Of a stretch of 43,557 nucleotides of DNA, positions 8,125 through 17,450 are shown piece after piece; the stretch's first letter is position 1; every line of letters starts with the position of its first letter. The translations under genes and the position numbers were made by a program. Under the pieces are notes generated by a model. The model was not told the DNA's origin. It ran no database searches and worked only from the letters and a program-made list of their open reading frames with translations. This stretch comes from an uncultured Myxococcales bacterium (GTDB taxonomy: Bacteria > Myxococcota_A > Polyangia > Nannocystales > Nannocystaceae), in the NCBI GenBank assembly GCA_902826865.1, contig CADEGN010000029.1, forward strand, positions 1 to 43,557, in the 5' to 3' direction.

Positions 8125-9656
8125 TGCCCCGAGACCCGTCGACGCGATCGCAGCGCTCGACGGTCTTCGCCCTGTTCGCCGCCCTCGTCGCGCTCTATCT
8201 GTGGACGGCGCCGGGACGGATCCTCTTTCCCGACGACGAGATCGTCTTTCAAACCACCGAGGCGATCTATGGGCGCGCGAGCCTCGAGATCCCCGGCATC
8301 GGCAAACGCACCGGGGAACTCGAGCACCGTCCTGATGGCACCTTTGGCTGGGCCGAGGGGCGCGGCGGACGGCGCTACGGCTTCTTCGGGCACGGGCTCT
8401 CCCTCGTCGCGCTCCCGCTCTACGCGGTAGGTCGATCGATCGCGCCGTCGGCCCCCGAGGCCTGGCGTCATGCGCTACGTTCCGATCACTACTACCTGCA
8501 CCCGCGCTCACCGCAGGCTGATTGGCCACGGCTGTTAGCGTCGCTAACGAACGCACTGGTGACCCCGTTCGCGGCGTGGCTGCTGCTGCGCTGGCTTGTG
8601 GCGCTTGGGTTCGCCTGGCGCATCGCGACGCTCTGCGCGATCGTCTACGCAACCGGTACCCTCGCCTGGCCGTACAGCCGCACCATGCTGTCGGAGCCGC
8701 TGTCCGCCGCAGTATTGCTTGGCTGCGCGTGGGCGATCACCGAGGTCCATTCCGCGAGGGACCTGCGCCGCGCTCGGAACAGCGCCCTGGTCGCTGGCGT
8801 GCTCGCGGGGTTCGCCGCGCACGTCCATGTCCTCAACCTCGTCGCGCTGCCATGTCTGCTCGGCTACGGTCTTGTCGGCCTGCGCGGCGTTGACCGTCGG
8901 CGCGGGCGCGGGCTTCTGTTGTGGGCGGTGCTGCCCTGCCTCCTGCTCTTGGCCGCGTTGTTGTACGGGCAATGGTGGCGGTTCGGAGACCCGTTTGAGA
9001 CCGGCCGCTACGACCACTACAGCCACTGGATCGCGCCGGGAAGCGGCGCGCTCGCGTTGCTGCTCGGACCGGGGCGAAGTTTCTTCCTCTATTCCCCTGC
9101 CCTCGTCGTGGCCGCATTCGGCTGGCGGCTCGCGTTTCGGCGGATTCCCACGGCCGCGTGGCTGGCGATCGCCCTCATCGCCTCTCGCTGGATGTTCGTG
9201 GCGATGCGCAGCGATTGGTGGGGCGGGTGGTCGATCGGACCGCGCTACCTCGTCCCCGTGATTCCGTTCGCGCTGCTTCCGTTGGCGACACTCCTCGCCG
9301 ATGCGCGCACGCATCGCCGCGTCATCGCGCTCGCCGTCGCGCTCACAGCCTGCGCGACGATCGAACTCCACCTCGCCCTGCACAGCATCTTCGAATGGAT
9401 GCTCCGCCTGACCAGCACAGGAACCCCCGGCTGGTCGTACCTGCAACGCTCGCACTGGGTACCGGCAGCGAGCCCGCTGCTCGGGTTCTTCTCCCTGCCG
9501 ATCGACACGCTTTCGGCTGGCGCGTTTCGTCTCGCTGCCGTGGGCCACGCCGGTCTGGCCGCCATATTCGCGGGGATCGCCGCGGCCTTCGTCGGCGCCG
9601 CCGGGTTCGTCGCCGCCGGCCTCGCCCGCAGCCGCCCTCCCCCGAACCAGCCATAG
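8124..9656 (+). CDS. Polytopic membrane protein, GT-C glycosyltransferase-like (second copy)
   Basis: 510 residues with about ten to twelve hydrophobic segments starting at residues 13-30. The first outer loop contains FPDDEIV, an acidic pair at the place where GT-C transferases carry catalytic or metal-binding acids. Later landmarks are AWPYSRTMLSEP, FETGRYDHYSHW and GGWSIGPRYLVPV, the last shared with the paralogous protein at 2044-3567. Transfer of a lipid-linked sugar at the periplasmic face is the inferred function; no specific substrate is indicated. The start at 8124 is chosen because it overlaps the preceding stop as TGATG; the open frame extends back only to 8091. The next gene, prolyl-tRNA synthetase, starts with no intervening base, so the three genes appear to be one operon. 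Confidence 0.72.
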   Translation: MPRDPSTRSQRSTVFALFAALVALYLWTAPGRILFPDDEIVFQTTEAIYGRASLEIPGIGKRTGELEHRPDGTFGWAEGRGGRRYGFFGHGLSLVALPLYAVGRSIAPSAPEAWRHALRSDHYYLHPRSPQADWPRLLASLTNALVTPFAAWLLLRWLVALGFAWRIATLCAIVYATGTLAWPYSRTMLSEPLSAAVLLGCAWAITEVHSARDLRRARNSALVAGVLAGFAAHVHVLNLVALPCLLGYGLVGLRGVDRRRGRGLLLWAVLPCLLLLAALLYGQWWRFGDPFETGRYDHYSHWIAPGSGALALLLGPGRSFFLYSPALVVAAFGWRLAFRRIPTAAWLAIALIASRWMFVAMRSDWWGGWSIGPRYLVPVIPFALLPLATLLADARTHRRVIALAVALTACATIELHLALHSIFEWMLRLTSTGTPGWSYLQRSHWVPAASPLLGFFSLPIDTLSAGAFRLAAVGHAGLAAIFAGIAAAFVGAAGFVAAGLARSRPPPNQP

Positions 9657-11198
9657 ATGTTCGCGACCGGCTTTGGCATGCTCGCGCCCGCGATGACCGA
9701 AGAGCGCAAGGGCGACAAGATCACGACGCGAGCCGAGGACTACCCCCAGTGGTACCAGGACGTCGTCCGCGAGGCCGACCTCGCCGAGCCAGCCAAGGTG
9801 GTCAAGGGCTGCATGGTGATCAAGCCCTACGGGTACGCGATCTGGGAAAAGATCCAACGCGAGCTCGACACGCGGTTCAAGGCGACTGGCCACCAAAACG
9901 CCTACTTCCCGCTGCTGGTACCCCAGAGCTTCATCACACGCGAGGCCCAACACGTCGAAGGTTTCGCGCCGGAGCTCGCGGTTGTCACCCACGCCGGCGG
10001 CGAGAAACTCGAGGAGCCCTACGTCATCCGCCCAACCAGCGAGACGATCATCGGGCATTTCTTCTCCAAGTGGGTGTCGAGTTGGCGGGATCTACCGCTC
10101 CTGGTCAATCAGTGGGCCAACGTGATGCGCTGGGAACTTCGCACGCGTTTGTTCCTGCGAACCACCGAGTTCCTTTGGCAGGAGGGACACACCGCCCACG
10201 CCACCCACGATGAGGCGCTGGCCGAGGTTCGGCGGATGCTCGACATTTACGGCGCCTTCGCCGAGAGCGTGATGGCGATGCCCGTCATCCGTGGGATCAA
10301 GACGGCAAGCGAGCGGTTCGCGGGCGCGGTGGAGACCTTCTGCATTGAGGCGTTCATGCAGGACGGCAAGGCGCTCCAGGCCGGGACCAGCCACGACCTC
10401 GGCCAGAACTTCGGCAAGGCGTTTGACGTCAAGTTCCAAAGCGAGTCGGGCGCCCTCGAGTACGTGTGGCAGACCAGCTGGGGAGTCTCGACGCGTCTCG
10501 TGGGCGGCCTGGTGATGACCCACTCTGACGACGCCGGCCTGGTCTTGCCGCCTCGCCTTGCACCGATCCACGCGGTAATCATCCCGATCTACAAGAATCC
10601 GGACGAGCGCACCCGCGTGCTCGAAGCGTGCGAGCGCTTGGCCAAGGCGCTCGGCGACATCGATCTCGCGCAGGATGGCGCCCGCCAACGCGACTGGCTG
10701 ACGGTGCAGATCGACGATCGCGACCTGCGCCCGGGCGCGAAGTTCTACCACTGGGAGCGGCGCGGGGTGCCGATCCGGATCGAGCTTGGCCCCAAGGATC
10801 TGGAAAAGGGCCAGGTGTGCCTCAAGATGCGCGTCGATACCCCCGCCGCCACCGGCAAACAGTTCGTGCCCGAGGCCGAGCTTGTCGCCACCGCCCGCGC
10901 GCGACTGCTCGCATACCAAGACGCGCTGCTGCTCGCGGCGGCTGAGCGGATGAACACGCGGACGGTTCAACTCGACAACTGGGACGAGTTTCTCGCCACG
11001 TTTGCCGGCGAGAACAGCACATTCGCGTGGTGCCACTGGGACGGGTCTGCGGCCACCGAAGCCGCGATCAAAGCCGAGACGAAAGCGACGATCCGCTGCG
11101 TGCCGCTGCCAGGTCAGGGTCCCGCGCCCGCGCCGGGCCGGTGCATCAAGAGCGGCGCGCCCTCGCCCCAGCGCGTCCTCATCGCCAAGGCGTACTGA
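9657..11198 (+). CDS. proS: Prolyl-tRNA synthetase, archaeal/eukaryotic type
   Basis: 513 residues. Charges tRNA-Pro with proline using ATP, in the cytosol. Class II motifs are readable: RPTSETII, then [15 protein letters not shown] (motif 2 region), the proline-binding TSHDLGQNF segment and [17 protein letters not shown] leading to motif 3. The anticodon-binding domain starts near HAVIIPIY, and the extra C-terminal domain ends in RVLIAKAY with the terminal tyrosine typical of the short eukaryote/archaeal-like enzyme. The bacterial editing (INS) domain is absent. The ATG at 9657 directly follows the previous stop; an ATG at 9693 (MTEERKGDK) fits the usual family N-terminus about as well. It seems to be the third gene of an operon starting at 7678. 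Confidence 0.96.
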   Translation: MFATGFGMLAPAMTEERKGDKITTRAEDYPQWYQDVVREADLAEPAKVVKGCMVIKPYGYAIWEKIQRELDTRFKATGHQNAYFPLLVPQSFITREAQHVEGFAPELAVVTHAGGEKLEEPYVIRPTSETIIGHFFSKWVSSWRDLPLLVNQWANVMRWELRTRLFLRTTEFLWQEGHTAHATHDEALAEVRRMLDIYGAFAESVMAMPVIRGIKTASERFAGAVETFCIEAFMQDGKALQAGTSHDLGQNFGKAFDVKFQSESGALEYVWQTSWGVSTRLVGGLVMTHSDDAGLVLPPRLAPIHAVIIPIYKNPDERTRVLEACERLAKALGDIDLAQDGARQRDWLTVQIDDRDLRPGAKFYHWERRGVPIRIELGPKDLEKGQVCLKMRVDTPAATGKQFVPEAELVATARARLLAYQDALLLAAAERMNTRTVQLDNWDEFLATFAGENSTFAWCHWDGSAATEAAIKAETKATIRCVPLPGQGPAPAPGRCIKSGAPSPQRVLIAKAY

Positions 11199-11212
11199 GT
11201 TGCGGATGAACG

Positions 11213-11968
11213 CTACTCGGTCCGGCGACGGATAAGCTCGGGCCGCGTCGCAAGTGCTTTCTCAAGCTCCGCCCGCTCCTCACGCTTGACGTAGCTCATC
11301 GACTTCGCGCCGCCTTGGAGCACCAGCTTGATGACGGACTGCGCGCCGTCCTCGGCAAAAACGTAGCTGACGCAGGCCTCGATCTGCTCCATCAGCCGAC
11401 CGAGTCGTGGGTTGCTGAATTTCACCGGCTGGACGTTGCGCTTCCACCGGAGCACCTTCTTGGGTTTGAACCCGGCGGTGCCCTCGGCGCGCAGCAGTGA
11501 ATCGTTTGCGTTGTCGATCCGCGAGCGCAGGGCGTTGTCAGCCTGGCGAAGCTCATTGTGCTCGACATCCGTGACATCGCGGGTATGCGCCGCCATCACC
11601 GGGAGCTCGGTCACGGCGCCAGCCTTGAACTCGTACTTGCGGCACACGACCTCGACGGAGCGGCGTCCGAACAATGAACCACTGGTCATCAGCACGAGCA
11701 AGGCGACGTCCACGCGCTCAGAAACGAGTCGAGCGAGATCGCGAACAACGCGCTCGTCCTCGACGCGGATCGCCCCAGCACCGTCGTCGTTGGCCATGAG
11801 CAGAAACTGCACTGCGCCATCGGCCGGGTCGGGATTGGGAGGATCTTTGCCCTCGAAGGTGCGCTCCCAGCCCAGTTCGCCGAGGGCCTTCTCCATGGCG
11901 GCTTCGAGTTTGGGCAGCTTTACCGGCCCACGGGTCTCGATGATGGCCGTCGCGAGTTGCAGTGCCAT
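11213..11968 (-). CDS. Conserved-looking protein of unknown function
   Basis: 251 residues from an ATG at 11968 (MALQLATAI); the frame extends to 11992 but the extra residues look non-coding. There is no signal peptide or membrane helix. The N-terminal third looks like an alpha/beta domain (ETRGPVKLPKLEAAMEKAL). The middle has VDVALLVLMTSGSLFGRRS and a basic VVCRKYEFKAG. The C-terminal half is helical and basic (RRRTE at the end). I do not recognise the family. It is convergent with proS (14 bp between stops) and is followed on the same strand, upstream, by a 149-bp gap to the membrane protein at 12118. Regular coding composition and even amino-acid use support a real gene; a cytosolic structural or nucleic-acid-binding role is only a guess. 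Confidence 0.7.
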   Translation of the reverse strand: MALQLATAIIETRGPVKLPKLEAAMEKALGELGWERTFEGKDPPNPDPADGAVQFLLMANDDGAGAIRVEDERVVRDLARLVSERVDVALLVLMTSGSLFGRRSVEVVCRKYEFKAGAVTELPVMAAHTRDVTDVEHNELRQADNALRSRIDNANDSLLRAEGTAGFKPKKVLRWKRNVQPVKFSNPRLGRLMEQIEACVSYVFAEDGAQSVIKLVLQGGAKSMSYVKREERAELEKALATRPELIRRRTE

Positions 11969-12117
11969 GCGTCGTCGGGCGCAGTATGGCACAGCCGCAG
12001 ATCAGGCGAAAACTAGTCGTTTGCCGGAGTGAGCCGCGTGCGGAGGAGGCGCGCCGGGGCTTCGCGTCCCGAAAAACGCCGCCGTCCGGGACCTGCAGAC
12101 GCTCCGTCCGGCGAATG

Positions 12118-12813
12118 CTAGAACCGGCCTTGCACACCCATTGTCGCTCCGCCCGCAGCGAAACCGGGAGAGACCCCGATGCGTTCGGCACGACGTGCGC
12201 GCGCCCGCCGTGTTGCCCCAACGAGCGCGAGCACGATACCGACCGACTGCGCAACGCCGGTCAGCGCCAAGCCCCACCGTTCGGTCGCCGAGCGGGTGTA
12301 GTGCATCGCAATGAACGGACCGGCGACAGGAACGAGCAACGAGCGACCGTAGTTGAGACGGCGGGTGTCGATCGTGCGCTTGCCAAGCTCGTCGAGGGTG
12401 CTAGGGCGACGCGTCTTGTCGATGACCACCGCGCCGGCGAGCGAGGTGAAGAAATAGAAGGCGCCGGCCATGCTCGCGCCAGCGACGATCATGCCCGTCG
12501 TGTCTTTGTCATCGGTGGGCGGCGGTGGCGGTGCGGGAGCGATGCGCGGTGGCGGGACGGGAGTCGGCGCCGAGGCGATCGCCCGCTGCGCTGGGGTCGA
12601 GCCCTGCACGCCGGCGGAGATGACCGGCGCCACACCGGGCGCTGATACCTCCGCGCTCGTCGGGGCGGGCGCTGCGACGGTGGGCGTTGCGACAGCGGGC
12701 ACCGGGGCGGCGGGGGCCACCGACACGACCGGCTCCTGCACCCCGGCGAACGCGGTTTCGGGGAGGTTTAGGGCGCAAGCCACGCAAACGGAGATGATTC
12801 GCGAACCGATCAT
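12118..12813 (-). CDS. Membrane protein with Pro/Ala linker, hydrophobic helices and GRF terminus
   Basis: 231 residues. ATG at 12813 with a good AGGAG seven bases upstream (12821-12825). Signal peptide IISVCVACALNLPETAFAG, then a Pro/Ala/Val-rich linker (about 25-100), and a first hydrophobic segment (TGMIVAGASMAGAFYFFTSLAG). A loop with RTIDTRRLNYGRSLLVPVAGPFIAM follows, then another hydrophobic segment (ALTGVAQSVGIVLALVGA), an Arg-rich patch and a tail ending MGVQGRF. The tail and helix arrangement match the three TPR-type proteins in this window, but here no TPR is visible. It is divergent from greB, with about 170 bp between starts. Envelope localisation is inferred; the function is unknown. 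Confidence 0.75.
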   Translation of the reverse strand: MIGSRIISVCVACALNLPETAFAGVQEPVVSVAPAAPVPAVATPTVAAPAPTSAEVSAPGVAPVISAGVQGSTPAQRAIASAPTPVPPPRIAPAPPPPPTDDKDTTGMIVAGASMAGAFYFFTSLAGAVVIDKTRRPSTLDELGKRTIDTRRLNYGRSLLVPVAGPFIAMHYTRSATERWGLALTGVAQSVGIVLALVGATRRARARRAERIGVSPGFAAGGATMGVQGRF

Positions 12814-12820
12814 GCTGCAA

Positions 12821-12825
12821 CTCCT
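12821..12825 (-). promoter_or_regulatory. Ribosome binding site AGGAG for the 12118-12813 gene
   Basis: AGGAG on the minus strand, seven bases before the ATG at 12813. It decides between this start and the longer open frame reaching back to 13053, which would run into greB. Confidence 0.75.
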
Positions 12826-12972
12826 GGTCGGTAGTCGCCGACGCAGCCGAAACGATCGCCGGCCCGACCATTCCGCTGACAGCTCCCCAAAACGCGCGTC
12901 GCCGGCGCGCGCGCTTCCGGGGACGAACGCGAACGCGCCCCTCGCACGACAACCGACTATCATTGCCTCAGC

Positions 12973-12978
12973 GAGGAG
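12973..12978 (+). promoter_or_regulatory. Ribosome binding site GAGGAG for greB
   Basis: GAGGAG ends directly at the first ATG (12979) and lies six bases before the second in-frame ATG (12985). The spacing favours 12985 as the true start. Confidence 0.75.
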
Positions 12979-12984
12979 ATGGCG

Positions 12985-13485
12985 ATGGCCGCCGAGCTGC
13001 CGATCTACATCACACCCGAAGGGCACGCCAAGGTGCGCGCGGAATTCGATCATCTATGGAAGGTCGAGCGCCCGCGCGTCACCAACGAGGTCGAGGCGGC
13101 CGCTGCCCTGGGCGACCGCTCGGAGAATGCTGAGTACATCTACGGGAAGAAACGCCTGCGCGAGATCGATCGCAGGCTTGAGTTTCTCGCCAAGCGCCTC
13201 GAGCGAATGCACGTGGTCCATACGGCGGCGCAGGGGTCCGACGCCGACAAGGTCGCCTTCGGAGCATGGGTCGTCGTCGAGGACGAGGACGGCGAGGAGC
13301 ACACCTATCGAATCGTCGGAGTTGATGAGTCCGACGCGGACGCCGGCCAGATCAGCATGGACTCGCCCGTCGGCCGCGCGTTGCTCGGAAAATCAGTGGG
13401 CGATGACGTGGAGGTTCGGCGCCCCAAGGGCCCGACCGTACTCACGGTCCTTGGAATCCACTACGGCAGCCGGCCGGCAACCTGA
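12985..13485 (+). CDS. greB: Transcription elongation factor GreB
   Basis: 166 residues. Gre factors insert a coiled coil into the RNA polymerase secondary channel and stimulate transcript cleavage by backtracked polymerase. The N-terminal coiled coil is clear, with the acidic tip region ALGDRSENAEYIYGKK, where the D and E are the catalytic acids; EYIYGKKRLREIDRRLEFL is typical of GreB rather than GreA. The C-terminal FKBP-like domain ends with the usual SPVGRALLGKSVGDDVEV. Length is normal. The Shine-Dalgarno spacing selects the start at 12985 rather than 12979. The gene stands alone, divergent from the membrane protein gene to its left and convergent with the helicase to its right. Confidence 0.95.
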   Translation: MAAELPIYITPEGHAKVRAEFDHLWKVERPRVTNEVEAAAALGDRSENAEYIYGKKRLREIDRRLEFLAKRLERMHVVHTAAQGSDADKVAFGAWVVVEDEDGEEHTYRIVGVDESDADAGQISMDSPVGRALLGKSVGDDVEVRRPKGPTVLTVLGIHYGSRPAT

Positions 13486-13545
13486 ACGTTCGCACAGCTA
13501 GCCTTACTCCGTGCGCGCGCGTCTGCCGGCCTAACTTGGGCTCTG

Positions 13546-16134
13546 TCAGGTGCCGAGCCGACGTAGGCGCAGCAGCGGACCATCCTGTGGATCGGGCTCG
13601 CGCAGGTCGATGACACATTCGAGCATCCAAGGGGTCTCACCCTCACCATCGACAAGCGTGTGTCGGACGCGCCACGTGCGTGGACCTACCTCGGGGGTGG
13701 CGCTCAGCTGGGTCAGACGGCTGCGCCTGGCCTCGATCCCGCTCACGAGGGTCGTGTGCTCCGAAAAGTACGGAGCGACGGCCGCCGCCAGGCGATCGGT
13801 CGACCACAAGTCGTCTGCCTCCTCGAAGATAGAAGCGACCGCTTCGTCGTGATCGCCTCGGGCGATCGCCGCGACCAGCGCGTGACACTCGGCCCGGACG
13901 CGAGCCGCAAACGCCCGCGGGTCGGCCGCTGGGTCGTCGATGGGGACTTCGTGGGTAGGATCGGCAGCCGCGACGTCGCCGGCCCGCACCGCGTTCATCC
14001 GCTCCCACTCGTGCAGCAGCGTGGTGTCGACGCGCGAGAGCAACGCGCGCAAATAGGCCTCGACGTCGCGCACCGCATCGTCCTTCAACACATCCGGCAC
14101 GTTCTGCAACAGAGCCTTGTACACCTGCGTCAGGTAGCGCAAGAGCACGCCTTCAACGCGTCCAAGGCCGTACTCCTTCACATAGCCGTTGAATCCCGCC
14201 GCCTGCTCGAACATCTCCCGGGCAATCGACTTCGGCTCGACGTTTTGCGCGGCGACCCACGGGTGACGAGTGCGGAACGCATCGTACGTGGCGTAGATGA
14301 ACTCGGCCAACGGTTTGGGATGCTCGGCCTTCTCGAGCTCGGCCATCCGCTGGTCGTACTCGACCCCTTCGGACTTGAGTCGCGCGATGAGATCGCCCTT
14401 GATCTTGTCGACTTGACGCATCAACACGGCTTGCGGGCTCTCGAGGATGGCCTCGACGAGCGAGAGCACGTCGACTGCGTAGGTGGGGCTATCCGGTTCG
14501 AGTTTGCCAAGCGCAGAGAGCAAGTACAAAGACAGCGTATGGTGAAGCGAGAAATCCTCCTGCAAGTCGGCCGCGACGCGCAGAGCTGGCCGCCCGCGCG
14601 CTACATCAGGCACGAGTTCGACCACGCCGGCGCGGCGCAGGTCTCGCAGCAGGCCGGCAGCGCGCCGGCGATGCCGGCTTCGCGATCCCGGCCGTTCATA
14701 ACTATGGGCGATAAGCCCGACAACTCGCTTGTAGCCGCCGTCGCGCGTGGACGGATCAACGTCGCGGCGCAACACCGACAACAGAATCCCGTGATCGATG
14801 CGAAACCTCGAGTCGAGCGCTTCGGGTTGTCCGCGCTGGAGCCGCTCGAACATCGACAGATCCCACGGGACGTACCCCTTCGTCGGAGCCTGCTTGCGTA
14901 CAAACTTCTTCTTGCCCTCCTTGCCGGCCTTGGCCTCCATCCGCTTGTTCTCGATCACGTGTTCGGGGGCTTGGGCCACAACCCAGCCTCGCGTGTCAAA
15001 CCCCTTGCGGCCCGCGCGGCCCGAGATCTGCTTGAAATCGCGGACGCTGAGGATGCGCGTCTTCTCGCCGTCGAACTTGCACAACTTGGTGAACAGGACC
15101 GAGCGAATCGGGACGTTGACGCCGACGCCGAGAGTATCGGTACCGGCGATGATCTTGAGCATCCCACGTTGGGCCAAGCGTTCGACCAGCCGGCGGTACT
15201 TCGGCAAGATACCGGCGTGATGCAGTCCAACGCCGTGTCGTACGAGCTTCTTGATCTCAGGACCGTAGTGGCTGTCGAAGCGCGTGCCGGTGGTCGCGGC
15301 GGCGAGCCGCTCTTTCTCGTCCTTGGTGCATAGGTTGACGGACAGGAGATTCTGGGCCAACTCGGCCGCCTCCCGCTGCGTGAAGTTCACGACGTAGACC
15401 GGCGCGCGCCCAGCGGTGTCGAGGTCGAAGATCGTCTCGTGGACCGGCGTTTCGCGCCACTCGAACTCGAGCGGCACCGGCCGGTCGTCGGACCGCACCA
15501 CCGCCACTTCTGTGCCCGTGAACGCCCGCATACCTTCGACAAACGGAGTTACGTCGCCGAGGGTCGCCGACATAAGGAGGAACTTCGCGTGTGGGATCGT
15601 AATTAGAGGAATCTGCCACGCCATCCCGCGGTCGGAGTCGGAGAAGAAGTGGAACTCATCCATTACGACGTAGTCCACCTCCGCCATCACGCCGTCGCGG
15701 AGTGCCAAGTTCGCGAGGACCTCGGCGGTGCAACAGATCACGCTTGCACGTGGGTTGATGCTGGCATCTCCGGTCATCATCCCGACGTTGTCCGCACCAA
15801 GTTGGTCGCACAGCTCGAAGAACTTCTCGCTGACGAGCGCCTTGATCGGGCTCGTATAAAACGATCGGAGCCGCTCGCAAACGGCGCGAAAGTGCATCGC
15901 CAAGGCCACGAGCGACTTGCCAGATCCAGTGGGAGTCGCGAGGATCACGTGGCGTCCGGCCATGATCTCGAGCAGCGCTTCCTCCTGGGCTGGGTAGGGC
16001 GTCAGCCCCGAGCGCTCGACCCAGGCGAGGAAGCGAGCCAGCATGTCATCGCCATCGCGCGTGCGCGCCGGGGGCAGGTGCTCAAGGAGGCGCGGTCGCG
16101 CGTCGACAGTCACGGCGGGGGCATCGAACAGCAA
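13546..16134 (-). CDS. DEAD/DEAH-box (Ski2/Mtr4-like) helicase with DUF3516 C-terminus
   Basis: Up to 862 residues. Superfamily 2 RNA helicase of the Ski2-like type. Motifs in order: Q-type start YPAQEEALLEI, Walker A TPTGSGKS (71-74), PIKALVSEK, Walker B DEFH (159-162), SAT (189-191), then in the second RecA domain GLHHAGI, GTDTLGVGVN and motif VI QISGRAGRKG. The long C-terminal part fits the DUF3516 family found in actinobacteria and myxobacteria and has no catalytic motif of its own. Likely role: ATP-driven RNA remodelling or decay in the cytosol. The longest frame starts with TTG at 16134; a GTG at 16113 or the ATG at 16044 are alternatives, the last close to the domain start. It is convergent with greB. 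Confidence 0.92.
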   Translation of the reverse strand: MLFDAPAVTVDARPRLLEHLPPARTRDGDDMLARFLAWVERSGLTPYPAQEEALLEIMAGRHVILATPTGSGKSLVALAMHFRAVCERLRSFYTSPIKALVSEKFFELCDQLGADNVGMMTGDASINPRASVICCTAEVLANLALRDGVMAEVDYVVMDEFHFFSDSDRGMAWQIPLITIPHAKFLLMSATLGDVTPFVEGMRAFTGTEVAVVRSDDRPVPLEFEWRETPVHETIFDLDTAGRAPVYVVNFTQREAAELAQNLLSVNLCTKDEKERLAAATTGTRFDSHYGPEIKKLVRHGVGLHHAGILPKYRRLVERLAQRGMLKIIAGTDTLGVGVNVPIRSVLFTKLCKFDGEKTRILSVRDFKQISGRAGRKGFDTRGWVVAQAPEHVIENKRMEAKAGKEGKKKFVRKQAPTKGYVPWDLSMFERLQRGQPEALDSRFRIDHGILLSVLRRDVDPSTRDGGYKRVVGLIAHSYERPGSRSRHRRRAAGLLRDLRRAGVVELVPDVARGRPALRVAADLQEDFSLHHTLSLYLLSALGKLEPDSPTYAVDVLSLVEAILESPQAVLMRQVDKIKGDLIARLKSEGVEYDQRMAELEKAEHPKPLAEFIYATYDAFRTRHPWVAAQNVEPKSIAREMFEQAAGFNGYVKEYGLGRVEGVLLRYLTQVYKALLQNVPDVLKDDAVRDVEAYLRALLSRVDTTLLHEWERMNAVRAGDVAAADPTHEVPIDDPAADPRAFAARVRAECHALVAAIARGDHDEAVASIFEEADDLWSTDRLAAAVAPYFSEHTTLVSGIEARRSRLTQLSATPEVGPRTWRVRHTLVDGEGETPWMLECVIDLREPDPQDGPLLRLRRLGT

Positions 16135-16256
16135 TCGCGCGACGCGTGCAAGCGCGAGACACTCGAGAGCCAGCCACGGGCCACACGCACATCAACGCCG
16201 ACCGCGGCGCCGGGGTAGCTACGCTTGACCACTGCGCGACCACGGCGGCGCGTCGC

Positions 16257-17216
16257 TTACTTTGGACGGGTCGCGGGGGCCGGCACCTCGCGCGCGAGCG
16301 AGCGTCCGCTACGCGACCACCACCAACCCTCGAGGCTGAACACCACGGCGGCCGCGCAGATGCACGCGAAGGCGGCTGCGTGCACACGTGTCATCACCTC
16401 GCCGAACAAACCGACTGCAAGCAGCAGCTGGCTGGTCGGCGCGAGGTACTGGACGAAGCCGAGCACGCCCAGTGGGAGCCGCCGCGCCGCGTTGGCGAAC
16501 CACACCAGCGGGGCTGCCGTGACCGCGCCCGCGCAGACGAGCAACGCATCGATCCGGATCGGACCCCGACCAAACACTGCGTCGCCGTGCCACTCCAACC
16601 ACAGCAGATACCCGAGGGCAGCGGGCGTGAGTAGCACCGATTCGATCGCTGCGCCGATCGTGGCGTCGACCGGCGCGATCTTCCGCAGGAGCCCGTAGCC
16701 GCCGAAACTCAGCGACAGCGCCATTGAGATCCACGGCAACCCGCCCGCCAGCGTCGTCAGTTGATACACGCCGAAGCCGGCAATCGCCGCTGCCAGCCAC
16801 TGGACGGCCCGCAGACGTTCGCGCAGCACCACGAAACCGAGGACGATACTCACCGTCGGGTTAAGGTAGTAGCCGAGGCTGGCATCAAGCACGCGCTCGG
16901 TCACAACGGCGTAGATGAACACCAACCAGTTCGAGCCGATGAGCAGCGTCGATGGGATCAGCACGCGCAGGATCGTGGGATCTCGAATCGCCCGCAGGAA
17001 TTCGCGGCCCCGCCGGCTCCACCCGAGCACGAACACGTAGGCAAGCGACGCCCAAGCGACGCGATGGGCGACAAGCTCGAGGGCCGGCACGCCGGCCAAC
17101 TGCTTCCAGAACAGCGGGAAGATGCCCCACGCACCGTATGCGAGGACCGCGTAGCCGAGACCCGCAGCAATACGCGAACGCTGGGGTGGGTCGGCCTCGC
17201 CGCGCAACTCACTCAC
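16257..17216 (-). CDS. rarD: EamA-family transporter RarD
   Basis: 319 residues from GTG at 17216, with about ten membrane helices. The pattern is that of the RarD branch of the drug/metabolite transporter superfamily: GYAVLAYGAWGIFPLFWKQL near the N-terminus, the HRVAWA motif in the first loop, GSNWLVFIYAV, LGYYLNPT and a second repeat with FVQYLAPTSQLLLAV. Substrate is unknown for the family, though export of amino acids or similar solutes is usually proposed. No genes are clearly operonic with it: about 120 bp separate it from the helicase start downstream and 234 bp, containing a terminator, from the regulator upstream. Confidence 0.93.
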   Translation of the reverse strand: MSELRGEADPPQRSRIAAGLGYAVLAYGAWGIFPLFWKQLAGVPALELVAHRVAWASLAYVFVLGWSRRGREFLRAIRDPTILRVLIPSTLLIGSNWLVFIYAVVTERVLDASLGYYLNPTVSIVLGFVVLRERLRAVQWLAAAIAGFGVYQLTTLAGGLPWISMALSLSFGGYGLLRKIAPVDATIGAAIESVLLTPAALGYLLWLEWHGDAVFGRGPIRIDALLVCAGAVTAAPLVWFANAARRLPLGVLGFVQYLAPTSQLLLAVGLFGEVMTRVHAAAFACICAAAVVFSLEGWWWSRSGRSLAREVPAPATRPK

Positions 17217-17344
17217 CGCAACGGACCGCCCGCAGCCTCAGCCGCTCCCGCAACGCCACCGCAGGTTGGATCCTCGGGGTGCACCGCCGGAGCGTGGGAC
17301 CGGGCGGGTGCCCACGTCAAGCTGGCCGCGGAGCACGCTAACCC

Positions 17345-17392
17345 AAAAAAACGACGCACCGGACCCCTGGGGAGGATGGGTTCCGGCGCGTC
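17345..17392 (-). terminator. Intrinsic (rho-independent) terminator
   Basis: On the minus strand a GC-rich hairpin (right arm GACGCGCCGGAACCC, left arm GGGTCCGGTGCGTC, about 13 paired bases with one bulge and one G-T-type mismatch position, 11-base loop) is followed by G and seven T. It lies about 60 bases past the stop of the NtrC-like regulator (17451) and before rarD, so it should end the regulator transcript. Confidence 0.85.
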
Positions 17393-17450
17393 GCGCAGGG
17401 GGGGACGGCACAGGCACGTGGGAGGAGGGTCGTGCGCCGCCCGGGATGTA

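Noticed and set aside
7182..8471. Minus-strand frame of 429 codons across the Cys-rich lipoprotein
   Set aside because: It spans two plus-strand genes and a gap, with low-complexity translation.
8544..10058. Long minus-strand open frame (504 codons) opposite the glycosyltransferase-like gene and proS
   Set aside because: Antisense shadow of high-GC coding DNA; its translation has no domain, and the sense strand carries clear motifs.
13660..15333. Long plus-strand frame (557 codons) opposite the helicase
   Set aside because: The helicase motifs on the minus strand are certain; the opposite frame is compositionally odd.
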